Below, piece by piece: positions 29,501 through 43,901 of a stretch of DNA of 64,000 nt (position 1 is its first letter; each line of letters begins with the position of its first letter). The DNA is from Chamaelirium japonicum. Lineage: Eukaryota > Streptophyta > Magnoliopsida > Liliales > Melanthiaceae. The notes beneath the pieces are model-generated. The model did no database searches, had not been told where the DNA came from, and worked only from the letters and a program-made list of their open reading frames with translations. The stretch spans positions 186,001-250,000 of the forward strand of contig CANTAL010000135.1 of the NCBI GenBank assembly GCA_947650365.1. Direction: 5' to 3'. Both the position numbers and the translations under genes were made by a program.

Positions 29501-32500
29501 ATGTATCCATTCTAATTCATTCGTACGATCCATTCTAATTCATTTGCACGATCAATTCTAATTCATTCATACGATCCATTCTAATTCATTCGTACGATCC
29601 ATTCTAATTCTTTCGCACAATCTATTCTAATTCATTCGTACGATCCATTCTAATTCATTAGTACGATCCATTCTAATTCATTCGTACGATCCATTCTATT
29701 TCATTCGTACGATCCATTCTTACTCATTTGTATGATCCATTCTAGTTTATTTGCACGAATGTATCCATTCTAATTCATTCGTACGATCCATTCTAATTCA
29801 TTCACACGATCCATTCTAATTCATTCATACGATCCATTCTAATTCATTCATACGATCCATTCTAATTTATTCGCACGATCCATTCTAATTCATTCATACG
29901 ATCCATTCTAATTCATTCATACAATCCTTTCTAATTCTTTTGCACGAATGCATCCATTCTAATTCATTCGTACGATCCACCCTAATTCCTTCGTATGATC
30001 CATTCTAATTCATTCGTACAATCCATTCGAATTAATTCAGACGATCCATTCTAATTCATTCATACGATCCATTCTAATTCATTCGCAAGAATGTATCCAT
30101 TCTAATTCATTCGAATGATCCATTCTAACTCATTCGCACAATCTATTCTAAATCATTCGAACGATCCATTCTAATTCATTCGCACGATCCATTGTAATTC
30201 ATTTGCACGATCCATACTAATTCATTCATACAATCCATTCTAATTCTTTTGCACGAATGTATCCATTCTAATTCCTTCATACGATCCATTCTAATTCCTT
30301 CGTACGATCCATTCTAATTCCTTCGTACGATCCATTCTATTTCATTCGTATGATCCATTCTTTTTCGTTTGTACGATCCATTCTAATTCATACGTACGAT
30401 CCATTCTAATTCATTCATACGATCCAATCTAATTCATTCATACGATCCATTCTAATTCATTCGCACGAATGCATCCATTCTAATTCATTCGTACGATCCA
30501 TTCTAATTAATTCGCATAATCTATTCTAATTCATTCGTACGATCTATTCTAATTCATTAGCACGATCCATTCTAATTCATTCATACGATCCATTCTATTT
30601 CATTCGTACGATCCATTCTTACTCATTCGTATGATCCATTCTAATTCATTGGCACGAATGTATCCATTCTAATTCATTCTTACGATCCATTCTAATTCAT
30701 TCGTATGATCCATTCTAATTCATTAGCACGATCCATTCTAATTCATTCGTACGATCCATTCTATTTCATTCATACGATCCATTCTTACCCATTCGTACGA
30801 TCCATTCTACTTCATTCGCACGAATGTATCAATTCTAATTTATTCGTACGATCCATTCTAATTCATTCGCATGATCCATTCTAATTCATTCATACGATCC
30901 ATTCTAATTCATTCGTACGATCCATTCTAATTCATTCACACGATCCATTCTAATTCATTCATACGATCCATTCTAATTCATTCGTACGATCCATTCTAAT
31001 TCATTCGCACGAATGTATCTATTTTAATTCATTTGTACAATCCATTCTAATTCATTTGCACAATCTATTCTAATTCATTCGTACGATCCATTCTAATTCA
31101 TTAGCACGATCCATTCTAATTCATTCGTACGATCCATTCTATTTCATTGGTACGATCCATTCTTACTCATTCGTACGATCCATTCTAATTCATTCGCACG
31201 AATGTATCCATTCTAATTCATTCATACGATCCATTCTAATTCATTCGCACGATCCATTCTAATTCATTTATACGATCCATTCTAATTCATTCGTACGATC
31301 CATTCTAATTCATTCGGACAATCTATTCTAATTCATTCATACGATCCATTCTAATTCATTCATACAATCCATTCTAATTCTTTCACACGAATGTATCCAT
31401 TCTAATTCATTCGTACGGTCTATTCTAATTCATTCATACGATCTATTATAATTCATTCGCACGAATGTATGCATTCTAATTCATTTGTACGATCCATTCT
31501 AATTCATTCGCACAATCTATTCTAATTCATTCGTACGATCCATTCTAATTCATTAGCACGATCCAATCTAATTCATTTGTACGATCGATTCTATTTCATT
31601 AGTACGATCCATTCTTACTCATTCGTACGATCCATTCTAATTCATTCGCACGAATGTATCCATTCTAATTTATTAGTACGTTCCATTCTTATTCATTCGC
31701 ACGATCCATTCGAATTCATTCGTACGATCCATTCTAATTCATTCGTACGATCCATTCTAATTCATTCGAACGATCCATTCTAATTCATTTATACGATCCA
31801 TTCTAATTCATTCGCACCAATGAATCCATTCTAATTCATTCGTATGATCCATTCTAATACATCGCACAATCTATTCTAATTCATTCGTACGATCCATTCT
31901 AATTCATTAGCACGATCCTTTCTAATTCATTCGTACGATCCATCCTATTTCATTCGTACGGTCCATTCTTACTCATTCGTACGATCCATTCTAATTCATT
32001 CACACGAATGTATCCATTCTAATTCATTCGTACGATCCATTCTAATTAATTTGCACGATCCATTCTAATTTATTCATACAATCCATTTTAATTCATTCGT
32101 AAGATCCATTCTAATTCAATCGCATAATCTATTCTAATTCATTCGTACGATCCATTCTAATTCATTAGCACGATCCATTCTAATTCATTCGTACGATCCA
32201 TTCTATTTCATTCGTACGATCCATTCTTACTCATTGGTACGATCCATTCTAATTCATTCGCACGAATGTATCCATTCTAATTCATTCGTACGATCCATTC
32301 GAATTCATTCATACAGTCTATTCTAATTCATTCATACGATCCATTCTAATTCTTTCGCACGAATGTATCCATTCTAATTCATTCCTATGATCCATTCTAA
32401 TTCATTCGCACAATCTATTCTAATTCATTCGTACGATCCATTCTAATTCATTCGCACGATCCATTCTAATTCATTTGCACAATCCATTCTAATTCCTTCG

Positions 32501-34419
32501 TACGATCCATTCTATTTCATTCGTATGATCCAATCTAATTCCTTCGTACGATCCATTCTAATTCATTCGCACAATCTATTCTAATTATTTCGTACGATCT
32601 ATTCTAATTCATTAGCACGATCCATTCTAATTCATTCGTACGATCCATTCTATTTCATTCGTACGATCCATTTTTACTCATTCGTAAGATCCATTCTAAT
32701 TAATTCGCACGAATGTATCCATTCTAATTCATTTGTATGATCCATTCTAATTCATTTGCACGATCTATTCTAATTCATTCATACAATCCATTCTAATTCA
32801 TTTGTACGATCCATTCTAATTCATTCGCACGATCCATTCTAATTCATTCATATGATCCATTCTAATTCATTCATACAATTCATTCTAATTCTTTCGCATG
32901 AATGTTTCCATTCTAATTCATTCGTACGATCCACCATAATTCCTTCGTATGATCCATTCTAATTCATTCGAACGAATGTATCCATTCTAATTCATTCGTA
33001 CGATCCATTCAAATTCATTCATACAATCCATTCTAATTCATTCATACGATCCATTCTAATTCATTCGCACGAATGTATCCATTCTAATTCATTCGTACGA
33101 TCCATTCTAATTCATTCGCACAATCTATTCTAATTCATTCATACGATCCATTCTAATTCATTCGCACGATCCATTCTAATTCATTTGCACGATCCATTCT
33201 AATTCATTCATAAAATCCATTCTAATTCTTTTGCACAAATGTATCCATTCTAATTCATTCGTACGATCCATTATAATTCCTTCGTATGGTCCATTATAAT
33301 TCTATCGTACGATCCATTCTAATTCCTTCGTACGATCCATTCTATTTCATTCGTATGATCCATTCTTATTCCTTCGTACGATCCATTCTAATTCATTCCC
33401 ATGAATGTATCCATTCCAATTCATACATACAATCCATTCTAATTCATTTATACGATCCAATCTAATTCATTCATAAGATCCATTCTAATTCATTCGCACG
33501 AATGTATCCATTCTAATTTATTCGTACGATCCATTCTAATTCATTCGCACAATCTATTCTAATTCAATCGCACGATCCATTCTAATTCATTCATACGATC
33601 CATTCTAATTTATTCGTACGATCAATTCTAATTCATTCGCACGATCCATTCTAATTTATTCATACGATCCATTCTAATTCATTCATACGATCCATTCAAA
33701 TTCATTCACACGAATGTATCCATTCTAATTCATTCGTACGATCCATTCTAATTCATTCGCACAATCTATTCTAATTCATTCGTACGATCCATTCTAATTC
33801 ATTAGTAGGATTCATTCTAATTCATTCGTACGATCCATTCTATTTCAATCGTACGATCCATTCTTACTCATTCGTACGATCCATTCTAATTTATTCGCAC
33901 GAATGTCTTTATTCTAATTCATTTGTACGATCCATTCTAATTCATTCGCCCGATCCATTCTAATTCATTCATACGATCTATTCTAATTCATTCGTATGAT
34001 CCGTTCTAATTCATTCGCACAATCTATTCTAATTTATTCGTACGATCCATTCATGTTCATTAGCACGATCCATTCTATTTCATTCGTACGATCCATTCTA
34101 ATTCATTCGCACGATCTATTCTAATTCATTCATACGATCCATTCTAATTAATTCGTACGATCCATTCTAATTCATTCGCACGAACCATTCTAATTCATTC
34201 ATACGATCCATTCTAATTTATTCATACAATCCATTCTAATTCTTTCGCACGAATGTACCCATTATAATTCATTCGTATGATCCACCCTAATTCCTTCGTA
34301 TGATCCATTCTAATTCATTCGCACGAATGTATCCATTCTAATTCATTCATACGATCCATTTGAATTCATTCATACGATCTATTCTAATTCATTCATACGA
34401 TCCATTCTAATTGATTCGC

Positions 34420-35613
34420 ACGAATGTATCCATTCTAATTCATTCGTACGATCCATTCTAATTTATTTGCACAATCGATTCTAATTCATTCGTATGATCC
34501 ATTCTAATTCTTTCGCACGATCCATTCTAATTCATTTGTACGATCCATTCTAATTCATTCATACAATCCATTCTAATTCTTTTACACGAATGTATCCATT
34601 CTAATTCATTCGTACGATCCATTCTAATCCTTTTACACGAATGTATCCATTCTAATTCATTCGTACGATCCATTCTAATTCCTTCGTACAATCCATTCTA
34701 ATTCTTTCGTACGATCCATTCTAATTTCTTCGTACGATCCATTCTAATTCATTCCCATGAATGTATCCATTCTAATTCATACGTACGATCCATTCTAATT
34801 CATTCATACGGTCCAATCTAATTCATTCATACGATCTATTCTAATTCATTCGCACGAATGTATCCATTCTAATTCATTCGTACGATCCATTCTAATTCAT
34901 TCGCACAAAATCTATTCTAATTCATTCGTACGATCCAGTCTAATTCATTTGCACGATCCATTCTAATTCATTTGCACGATCCATTCTAATTCATTCATAC
35001 AATCCATTCTAATTCTTTTGCACGAATGTATCCATTCTAATTCATTCGTACGATCCATTCTAATTTATTTGCACAATCGATTCTAATTCATTCGTATGAT
35101 CCATTCTAATTCATTCGCACGATCCATTCTAATTCATTTGTACGATCCATTCTAATTCAATCATACAATCCATTCTAATTCTTTTACACGAATGTATCCA
35201 TTCTAATTCATTCGTACGATCCATTCTAATTCTTTTACACGAATGTATCCATTCTAATTCATTCGTACGATCCATTCTAATTCCTTCGTACAATCCATTC
35301 TAATTCTTTCGTACGATCCATTCTAATTTCTTCGTACGATCCATTCTAATTCATTCCCATGAATGTATCCATTCTAATTCATACGTACGATCCATTCTAA
35401 TTCATTCATACGGTCCAATCTTATTCATTCATACGATCTATTCTAATTCATTCGCACGAATGTATCCATTCTAATTCATTCGTACGATCCATTCTAATTC
35501 ATTCGCACAAAATCTATTCTAATTCATTCGTACGATCCAATTTATTTCATTTGCACGATCCATTCTAATTCATTTGCACGATCCATTCTAATTCATTCAT
35601 ACAATCCATTCTA
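34420..35613 (+). repeat. 602-bp duplication inherited in 15.9-kb copy 2
   Basis: This is the equivalent of the pair at 18,510-19,703, displaced by 15,910 bp. CCCATG lies at 34,754 and about 35,356. It carries private substitutions, such as TCTTATTC near 35,419 where the first 15.9-kb copy has TCTAATTC. Confidence 0.8.
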
Positions 35614-37130
35614 ATTCATTCGTACGACCCATTCTAATTCCTTCGTACAATCCATTCTAATTCTTTCGTACGATCCATTCTAATTCCTTCGTATGATCCA
35701 TTCTAATACATTCCCATGAATGTATCCATTCTAATTCATACGTACGATCCATTCTAATTCATTCATATGATCCAATCTAATTCATTCATACGATCCATTC
35801 TAATTCATTCGCACGAATGTATCCCTTCTAATTCATTCGTACGATCCATTCTAATTCATTCGCACAATCTATTCTAATTAATTCGTACGATCCATTTTAA
35901 TTCATTAGCACGATCTATTCTAATTCATTCGTACGATCCATTCTATTTCATTCGTACGATCCATTCTTATTTATTCGTACGATCCATTCTAATTCATTCG
36001 TACGAATTTATCCATTCTAATTCATTCGTACGATCCATTCCAATTCATTCGCACGATCCATTCTAATTCATTCATACGATCCATTCTAATTCATTCGTAT
36101 GATCCATTCTAATTCATTCGCACGATCCATTCTAATTCATTCATACGATCCATTCTAATTCATTCATACAATCCATTCTAATTCTTTCGCACGAATGTAT
36201 CCATTCTAATTCATTCGTACGATCCACCCTAATTCCTTCATATGATCCATTCTAATTCATTCGCACGAATGTATCTATTCTAATTCATTCGTACGATCCA
36301 TTTGAATTCATTCATACGATCCATTCTAATTCATTCATACGATCCATTCTAATTCATTCGCACGAATGTATCTATTCTAATTCATTCGTATGATCCATTC
36401 TAATTCATTCGCACAATCTATTCAAATTCATTCGTACGATCCATTCTAATTCATTCGTACGATCCATTCTAATTAATTTGTACAATCCATTCTAATTCAT
36501 TCATACAATTCATTCTAATTCTTTTGCACGAATGTATCCATTGTAATTCATTCATACGATCCATTCTAATTCCTTCGTACGATCCATTCTAATTCCTTCG
36601 TACGATCCATTCTAATTCATTCCCATGAATGTATCCATTGTAATTCATACGTACGATCCATTCTAATTCATTCATACGATCCAATCTAATTCATCCATAC
36701 GATCCATTCTAATTTATTCGCACAAATGTATCCATTCTAATTCATTCGTACGATCCATTCTAATTCATTCGCACAATCTATTCTAATTCATTCATATGAT
36801 CCATTCTAATTCATTAGCACGATCCATTCTAAGTCATTCGTATGACACATTCTATTTCATTGGTACGATCCATTCTTACTCATTCGTACGATCCATTCTA
36901 ATTCATTCGCACGAATGTATCCATTCTAATTCATTTGTACGATCCATCCTAATTCATTCGCACGATCCATTCTAATTCATTCGTACGATCCATTCGAATT
37001 CATTCGCACGATCCATTCTAATTCATTCATACGATCCATTCTAATTCATTCATACGATCCATTCTAATTCATTCGCACGAATGTATCCATTCTAATTCAT
37101 TCACACAATCTATTCTAATTCTTTCGTACG

Positions 37131-37228
37131 CGTGCAAATGAATTAGAATGGATCGTACGAAGAAATTAGAATGGATCATACGAATGAAATAGAATGGATC
37201 GTACGAAGGAATTAGAATGGATCATACG
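37131..37228 (-). repeat. About 97-bp inverted block in 15.9-kb copy 2
   Basis: Same block, same junctions and same length as at 21,221, displaced by 15,910 bp, with few substitutions (CAAATGAATT for CAAATCAATT; GAAGGAATT for GATGGAATT). The inversion is therefore older than the 15.9-kb duplication. Confidence 0.93.
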
Positions 37229-40200
37229 ATCTAATCTAATTCATTCGTATGATCCATTCTAATTCCTTCGTACGATCCATTCTAATTCATTCTTATGAAT
37301 GTATCCATTCTAATTCATACATACGATCCAGTCTAATTCATTCATACGATCCAATCTAATTCATTCATAAGATCCATTCTAATTCATTCGCACGAATGTA
37401 TCCATTCTAATTCATTCGTACGATCTATTCTAATTCATTCGCACAATCTATTCTAATTCATTCGCACGATCCATTCTAATTCATTCATACGATCCATTCT
37501 AATTCATTCGTACGATCCATTCTAATTCATTCGCACGATCCATTCTAATTCATTCATACGATCCATTGTAATTCATTCATACAATCCATTCTAATTCATT
37601 CACACGAATGTATCCATTCTAATTTATTCGTACGATCCATTCTAATTTATTCGCACAATCTATTCTAATTCATTCGTACGATCCATTCTAATTCATTAGC
37701 ACGATCCATTCTAATTCATTCGTACGATCCATTCTATTTCAATCGTACGATCCATTCTTACTCATTCGTACGATCCATTCTAATTCATTCGCACGATCCA
37801 TTCTAATTCATTCATACGATCCATTCTAATTCATTCGTACGATCCATTCTAATTCATTCGCACGATCTATTGTAATTCATTCATATGATCCATTCTAATT
37901 TATTCGTACAATTCATTCTAATTCTTTCGCACGAATGTTTCCATTCTAATTCATTCATACGATCCACCCCAATTCATTCGTATGATCCATTCTAATTCAT
38001 TCGAACGAATGTATCCATTCTAATTCATTCGTACGATCCATTCGAGTTCATTCATACGATCCATTCTAATTCATTCTTACGATCCATTCTAATTCATTCG
38101 CACGAATGTATCCATTCTAATTCATTCGTACGATCCATTCTAATTCATTCGCACAATCTATTCTAAGTCATTCGTACAATCCATTCTAATTCATTCGCAC
38201 GATCCATTCTAATTCATTTGCACGATCCATTCTAATTCATTCATACAATCCATTCTCATTCTTTTGCACAAATGTATCCATTCTAATTCATTCGTACGAT
38301 CCATTCTAATTCCTTCATATGATCCGTTATAATTCCTTCGTACAATCCATTCTAATTTCTTCGTATGATCCATTCTATTTCATTCGTATGATCCATTCTA
38401 ATTCCTTCGTACGATCCATTCTAATTCATTCCCATGAATGTATCTATTCTAATTCATACGTACGATCCGTTCTAATTCATTCATACGATCCAACCTAATT
38501 CATTCATAAGATCTATTCTAATTCATTCGCACGAATGTATCCATTCTAATTCATTCGTACGATCCATTCTAATTCATTCGCACAATCTATTCTAATTCAT
38601 TCGCAAGATCCATTCTAATTCATTCATGCGATCCATTCTAATTCATTCGTGCGATCCATTATAATTCATTCGCACGATTCATTCTAATTCATTCATACGA
38701 TCCATTCTAATTCATTCACATGAAAGTATCTATTCTAATTCATTCGTACGATCCATTCTAATTTATTCGCACAATCTATTCTAATTCATTCGTCCGATCC
38801 ATTCTAATTCATTAGCACGATCCATTCTACTTCATTCGTACGATCCATTCTATTTCAATCGTACGATCCATTCTTACTCATTCGTACGATCCATTCTAAT
38901 TTATTTGCACGAATGTATCCATTCTAATTCATTCGTACGATCCATTCTAATTCATTCGCACGATCCATTCTAATTCAGTCGCACGATCCATTCTAATTTA
39001 TTCGTACGATCCATTCTAATTCATTCGCACGATCCATTCTAATTCATTCGCACAATCTATTCGAATTCATTCGCAAGATCCATTCTAATTCATTCGCAAG
39101 ATCCATTCTAATTCATTCATGCGATCCATTCAAATTCATTCGTACGATCCATTCTATTTCATTCGCACGATCCATTCTAATTCATTCATACGATCCATTC
39201 TAATTCATTCATACGATCCATTCTAATTCATTCACACGAATATATCCATTCTAATTCATTCGTACGATCCATTCTAATTTATTCGCACAATCTATTCAAA
39301 TTCATTCGTCCGATCCATTCTAATTCATTAGCACGATCCATTCTACTTCATTCGTACGATCCATTCTATTTCAATCGTACGATCCATTCTTACTCATTCG
39401 TACGATCCATTCTAATTTATTTGCACGAATGTATCCATTCTAATTCATTCGTACGATCCATTCTAATTCATTCGCACGATCCATTCTAATTCATTCATAC
39501 GATCCATTCTAATTCATTCGTACGATCTATTATAATTCATTCGCATGATCCATTCTAATTCATTCATACGATCCATTCTAATTCATTCGTACGATCCAAT
39601 CTAATTCATTCGCATAATCTATTCTAATTTATTCGTACGATCCATTCTAATTGATTAGTACAATCCATTCTAATTCATTCGTACGATCCATTCTATTTCA
39701 TTCGTACGATCCATTCTTACTCATTCGTACGATCCATTCTAATTCATTCGCACGAATGTATCTATTGTAATTCATTCGTACGATCCACTCTAATTCATTC
39801 GCACGATCCATTCTAATTCGTTCATACGATCCATTCTAATTCATTCGTACGATCCATTCTAATTCATTCGTACGATCCATTCTAATTCATTCGCACGATC
39901 CATTCTAAATAATTCATACGATCCATTCTAATTCATTAATACGATCCATTCTAATTCTTTCACACAAATGTATCCATTCTAATTCATTCGTACGATCCAC
40001 CCTAATTCCTTCGTATGATCCATTCTAATTCATTCGCACGAATGTATCCATTCTAATTCAATCGTACGATCCATTCGAATTCATTCATACGATCTATTCT
40101 AATTCATTCATACGATCCATTCTAATTCATTCGCACGAATGTATCCATTCTAATTCATTCGTACGATCCATTCTAATTTATTCGCACAATCGATTCTAAT

Positions 40201-40451
40201 TCATTCGTATGATCCATTCTAATTCATTCGCATGATCCATTCTAATTCATTTGTACGATCCATTCTAATTCATTCATACAATCCATTCTAATTCTTTTGC
40301 ACGAATGTATCCATTCTAATTCATTCGTACGATCCATTCTAATTCCTTCGTACGATCCATTCTAATTTCTTCGTACGATCCATTCTAATTTATTCCCATG
40401 AATGTATCCATTCTAATTCATACGTACGATCCATTCTAATTCATTCCCATA

Positions 40452-42143
40452 AATGTATCCATTCTAATTCATACGTATGATCAATTCTAATTCATTCATA
40501 CGATCCAATCTAATTCATTCATACGATCTATTCTAATTCATTTGCACGAATGTATCCATTCTAATTCATTCGTACGATCCATTCTAATTCATTCGCACAA
40601 TCTATTCTAATTCATTCGTACGATCCATTCTAATTCATTTGCACGATCCATTCTAATTCATTTGCACGATCCATTCTAATTCATTCATACAATCCATTCT
40701 AATTCTTTTGCACGAATGTATCCATTCTAATTCATTCGTACGATCCATTCTAATTCCTTCGTACGATCCATTCTAATTTCTTCATACGATCCATTCTAAT
40801 TCCTTCGTACGATCCATTCTATTTTATTCGTATGATCCATTCAAATTCCTTCGTACGATCCATTCTAATTCATTCCCATGAATGTATCCATTCTAATTCA
40901 TATGTACGATCCATTCTAATTCATTCATACGATCCAATCTAATTCATTCATACGATCCATTCTAATTCATTCGCACGAATGTATCCATTCTAATTCATTC
41001 GTACGATCCATTCTAATTCATTCGCACAATCTATTCTAATTCATTCGTACGATCCATTCTAATTCATTAGCACCATCCATTCTAATTCATTCGTATGATC
41101 CATTCTATTTTATTCGTACGATCCATTCTAATTCATTCGCACGATCTATTCTAATTCATTCATACGATCCATTCTAATTTATTCGTACGATCCATTCTAA
41201 TTCATTCGCACGATCCATTCTAATTCATTCATACGATCCATTCTAATTCATTCATACAATCCATTCTAATTCTTTCGCACGAATGTATCCATTCTAATTC
41301 ATTCGTACGATCCACCCTAATTCCTTCGTATGATCCATTCTAATTCATTCGCACGAATGTATCTATTCTAATTCATTCGTACGATCCATTCGAATTCATT
41401 CATACGATCCATTCTAATTTATTCATACGATCTATTCTAATTTATTCGCACGAATGTATCCAATCTAATTCATTCGTATGATCCATTCTAATTCATTTGC
41501 ATAATCTATTCTTATTCATTCGTATGATCCATTCTAATTCATTCGCATGATCCATTCTAATTAATTTGTACGATCCATTCTAATTCATTCATACAATTCA
41601 TTCTAATTCTTTTGCACGAATGTATCCCTTCTAATTCATTCATACGATCCATTCTTATTCCTTCGTACGATCCATTCTAATTCTTTCGTACGATCCATTC
41701 TAATTCATTCCATGAATGTATCCATTCTAATTCATACGTACGATCCATTCCAATTCATTCATATGATCCAATCTAATTCATTCATACGATCCATTCTAAT
41801 TCATTTGCACGAATGTATCCATTCTAATTCATTCGTACGATCCATTCTAATTCATTCGCACAATCTATTCTAATTCATTTGTACGATCCATTCTAATTTA
41901 TTAGCACGATCCATTCTATTTCATTCGTACGACCCATTCTATTTCATTCGTACAATCCATTCTTACTCATTCGCACGGTCCATTCTAATTCATTCGTACG
42001 ATCCATTCTAATTCATTCGCACGATCCATTCTAATTCATTCATACGATCAATTCTAATTCATTCATACGATCCATTCTAATTCATTCGCACGAATGTATC
42101 CATTCTAATTCATTCACACAATCTATTCTAATTCTTTCGTATG
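40452..42143 (+). repeat. Diverged partial third copy of the 15.9-kb unit (right part)
   Basis: The unit order follows that of about 19,450-21,220: CCACCCTAATTCC at 20,314 and 41,312 and AATTAATTTGTAC at 20,561 and 41,559 (both offset 20,998), ending at the same forward-to-inverted junction (21,221 and 42,144, offset 20,923). Substitutions and small indels are clearly more frequent than between the two full copies. It starts with a doubled CCCATGAATG/CCCATAAATG cassette (40,395 and 40,446), which marks the recombination point with the end of the second 15.9-kb copy. Confidence 0.75.
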
Positions 42144-43899
42144 CGTGCAAATGAATTAGAATGGATCGTACGAATGAATTAGAATAGATTATGCGAATGA
42201 ATAAGAATGGATCGTACGAATGAATCAGAATGGATACATTCGTGCGAATAAATTAGAATGGATCGTATGAATGAATTAGAATGGATCGTATGAATGAATT
42301 CGAATGGATCATACGAATGAATTAAAATGGATACATTCGTGCGAATGAATTAGAATGGATCATATGAAGGAATTAGGGTGGATCGTACGAATGAATTAGA
42401 ATGGATACATTCGTGCGAAAGAATTAGAATGGATTGTATGAATGAATTAGAATGGATCGTGGAATGAATTAGAATGGATCATACGAATGAATTAGAATGG
42501 ATACATTCGTGCAAAAGAATTAGAATGAATTGTATGAATGAATTAGAAAAGATCGTGCAAATGAATTAGAATGGATCGTGCGAATGAGGATACATTCGTG
42601 CGAATGAATTAGAATGGATCGTACGAATGAGTAAGAATGGATCGTACGAATGAAATAGAATGGATCGTACGAATGAATTAGAATGGATCGTGTGAATGAA
42701 TTAGATTGGATCGTGCGAATGAATTAGATTGAATGGATCATACGAATGGATAAGAATAGATCAAGCGAATGAATTAGAATGAATTAGAATGGATTGCATG
42801 AATGAATTAGAATGGATCTTATGAATGAATTAGAATGGATCGTACGAATGAATTAGAATGGATCGCGCGAATGAATTAGAATGGATCGTACGAATAAATA
42901 AGAATGGATCGTGCTAATGAATTAGAGTGGATCGTACGAATGAATTAGAATAGATTGTGCGAATGAATTAGAATGGATCGTATGAATGAATTAGAATGGA
43001 TACATACGAAAGAATGGATCGTACGAAAGAATTAAAATGAATCATACGAAGGAATTAGAATGGATACATTTATGGGAATGAATTAGAATGGATCGTACGA
43101 AGGAATTAGAATGGATCATACGAATGAAATAGAATGGATCGTACGAAAAAATTAGAATGGATCGTACGAATGAATTAGAATGGATCGTACGAATGAATTA
43201 GAATGGATACATTCGTGCAAAAGAATTAGTATTGATTGTATGAATGAATTAGAATGGATCGTGCGAATGAATTTGAATGGATCGTACGAATGAATTAGAA
43301 TAGATTGTGCAAATGAATTAGAATGGATCGTACGAATGAATTAGAATAGATACATTCGTGCGAATGAATTAGAATGGATCGTATAAATGAATTAGAATAG
43401 ATCGTATAAATGAATTAGAATGGATCGTGCGAATGAATTAGAATGGATCGTACGAATGAATTAGAATGGATACATTCGTGCGAATGAATTAGAATGTATC
43501 ATACGAATGAGTAAGAATCGATCGTACGAATGAAATAGAATGGATAGTACGAATGAATTAGAATGGATCGTGCTAATGAATTAGAATGGATCGTACGAAT
43601 GAATTAGAATATATTGTGTGAATGATTTAGAATGGATCATACGAATGAATTAGAATGGATCGTATGAATGAATTAGAATGGATCGTGCGAATGAATTAGA
43701 ATGGATCGTACGAATGAATTATAATGGATACATTCGTATGAATTAAATAGAATGGATCGTACGAATGAGTAAGAATGGATCGCACGAATAAAATAGAATG
43801 GATCGTATGAATGAATTAGAATGGATCGTGCGAATGAATTAGAATGGATCGTACGAATGAGTAAGAATGGATCGTACGAATGAAATAGAATGGATCGTA
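42144..43899 (-). repeat. 1.76-kb inverted satellite tract
   Basis: From CGTGCAAATGAATTAG the array reads as the reverse complement until GAATGGATCGTA at 43,899, after which TG and TACGATCCATTC restore the forward sense. The left junction is the same as at 21,221 and 37,131, but the inverted tract is about 18 times longer. A truncated unit (GATACATACGAAAGAATGG) lies near 43,008. Unit classes on the minus strand are those of the forward array, including CCACCC (near 42,375) and CCCATG (near 43,070) cassettes. Confidence 0.95.
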
Positions 43900-43901
43900 T
43901 G

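Larger units (their letters stand above)
24537..40447 (+). repeat. 15.9-kb higher-order unit, copy 2
   Basis: This tandem partner of the preceding segment carries every landmark in the same order, including the inverted block at 37,131 and the nested 0.6-kb duplication. By eye, a 460-bp stretch (12,541-13,000 against 28,451-28,910) has 7 substitutions, and a 360-bp stretch (14,701 against 30,611) has none, so divergence is about 1% or less. That is low enough for recent duplication or ongoing homogenisation and high enough that the copies are distinct rather than one sequence assembled twice. The right limit is where the pattern jumps back to a second CCCAT cassette at 40,446. Confidence 0.92.

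Noticed and set aside
31577..31783. Open frame of 68 codons present in only one 15.9-kb copy
   Set aside because: The start is a TTG made by a single CG-to-TG change (ATTTGTACG against ATTCGTACG at the equivalent site near 15,667). A gene would not depend on such drift; this is repeat translation.
24537..40447. Second 15.9-kb copy as an assembly artefact
   Set aside because: A 46-bp indel and scattered private substitutions, including inside the inverted block, distinguish the copies. An artefact would normally be identical. Read evidence would still be needed to exclude a haplotype join.
42144..43899. Inverted tract as a mobile-element insertion
   Set aside because: It contains only satellite units, with no target-site duplication, terminal repeat distinct from the array, or coding sequence.
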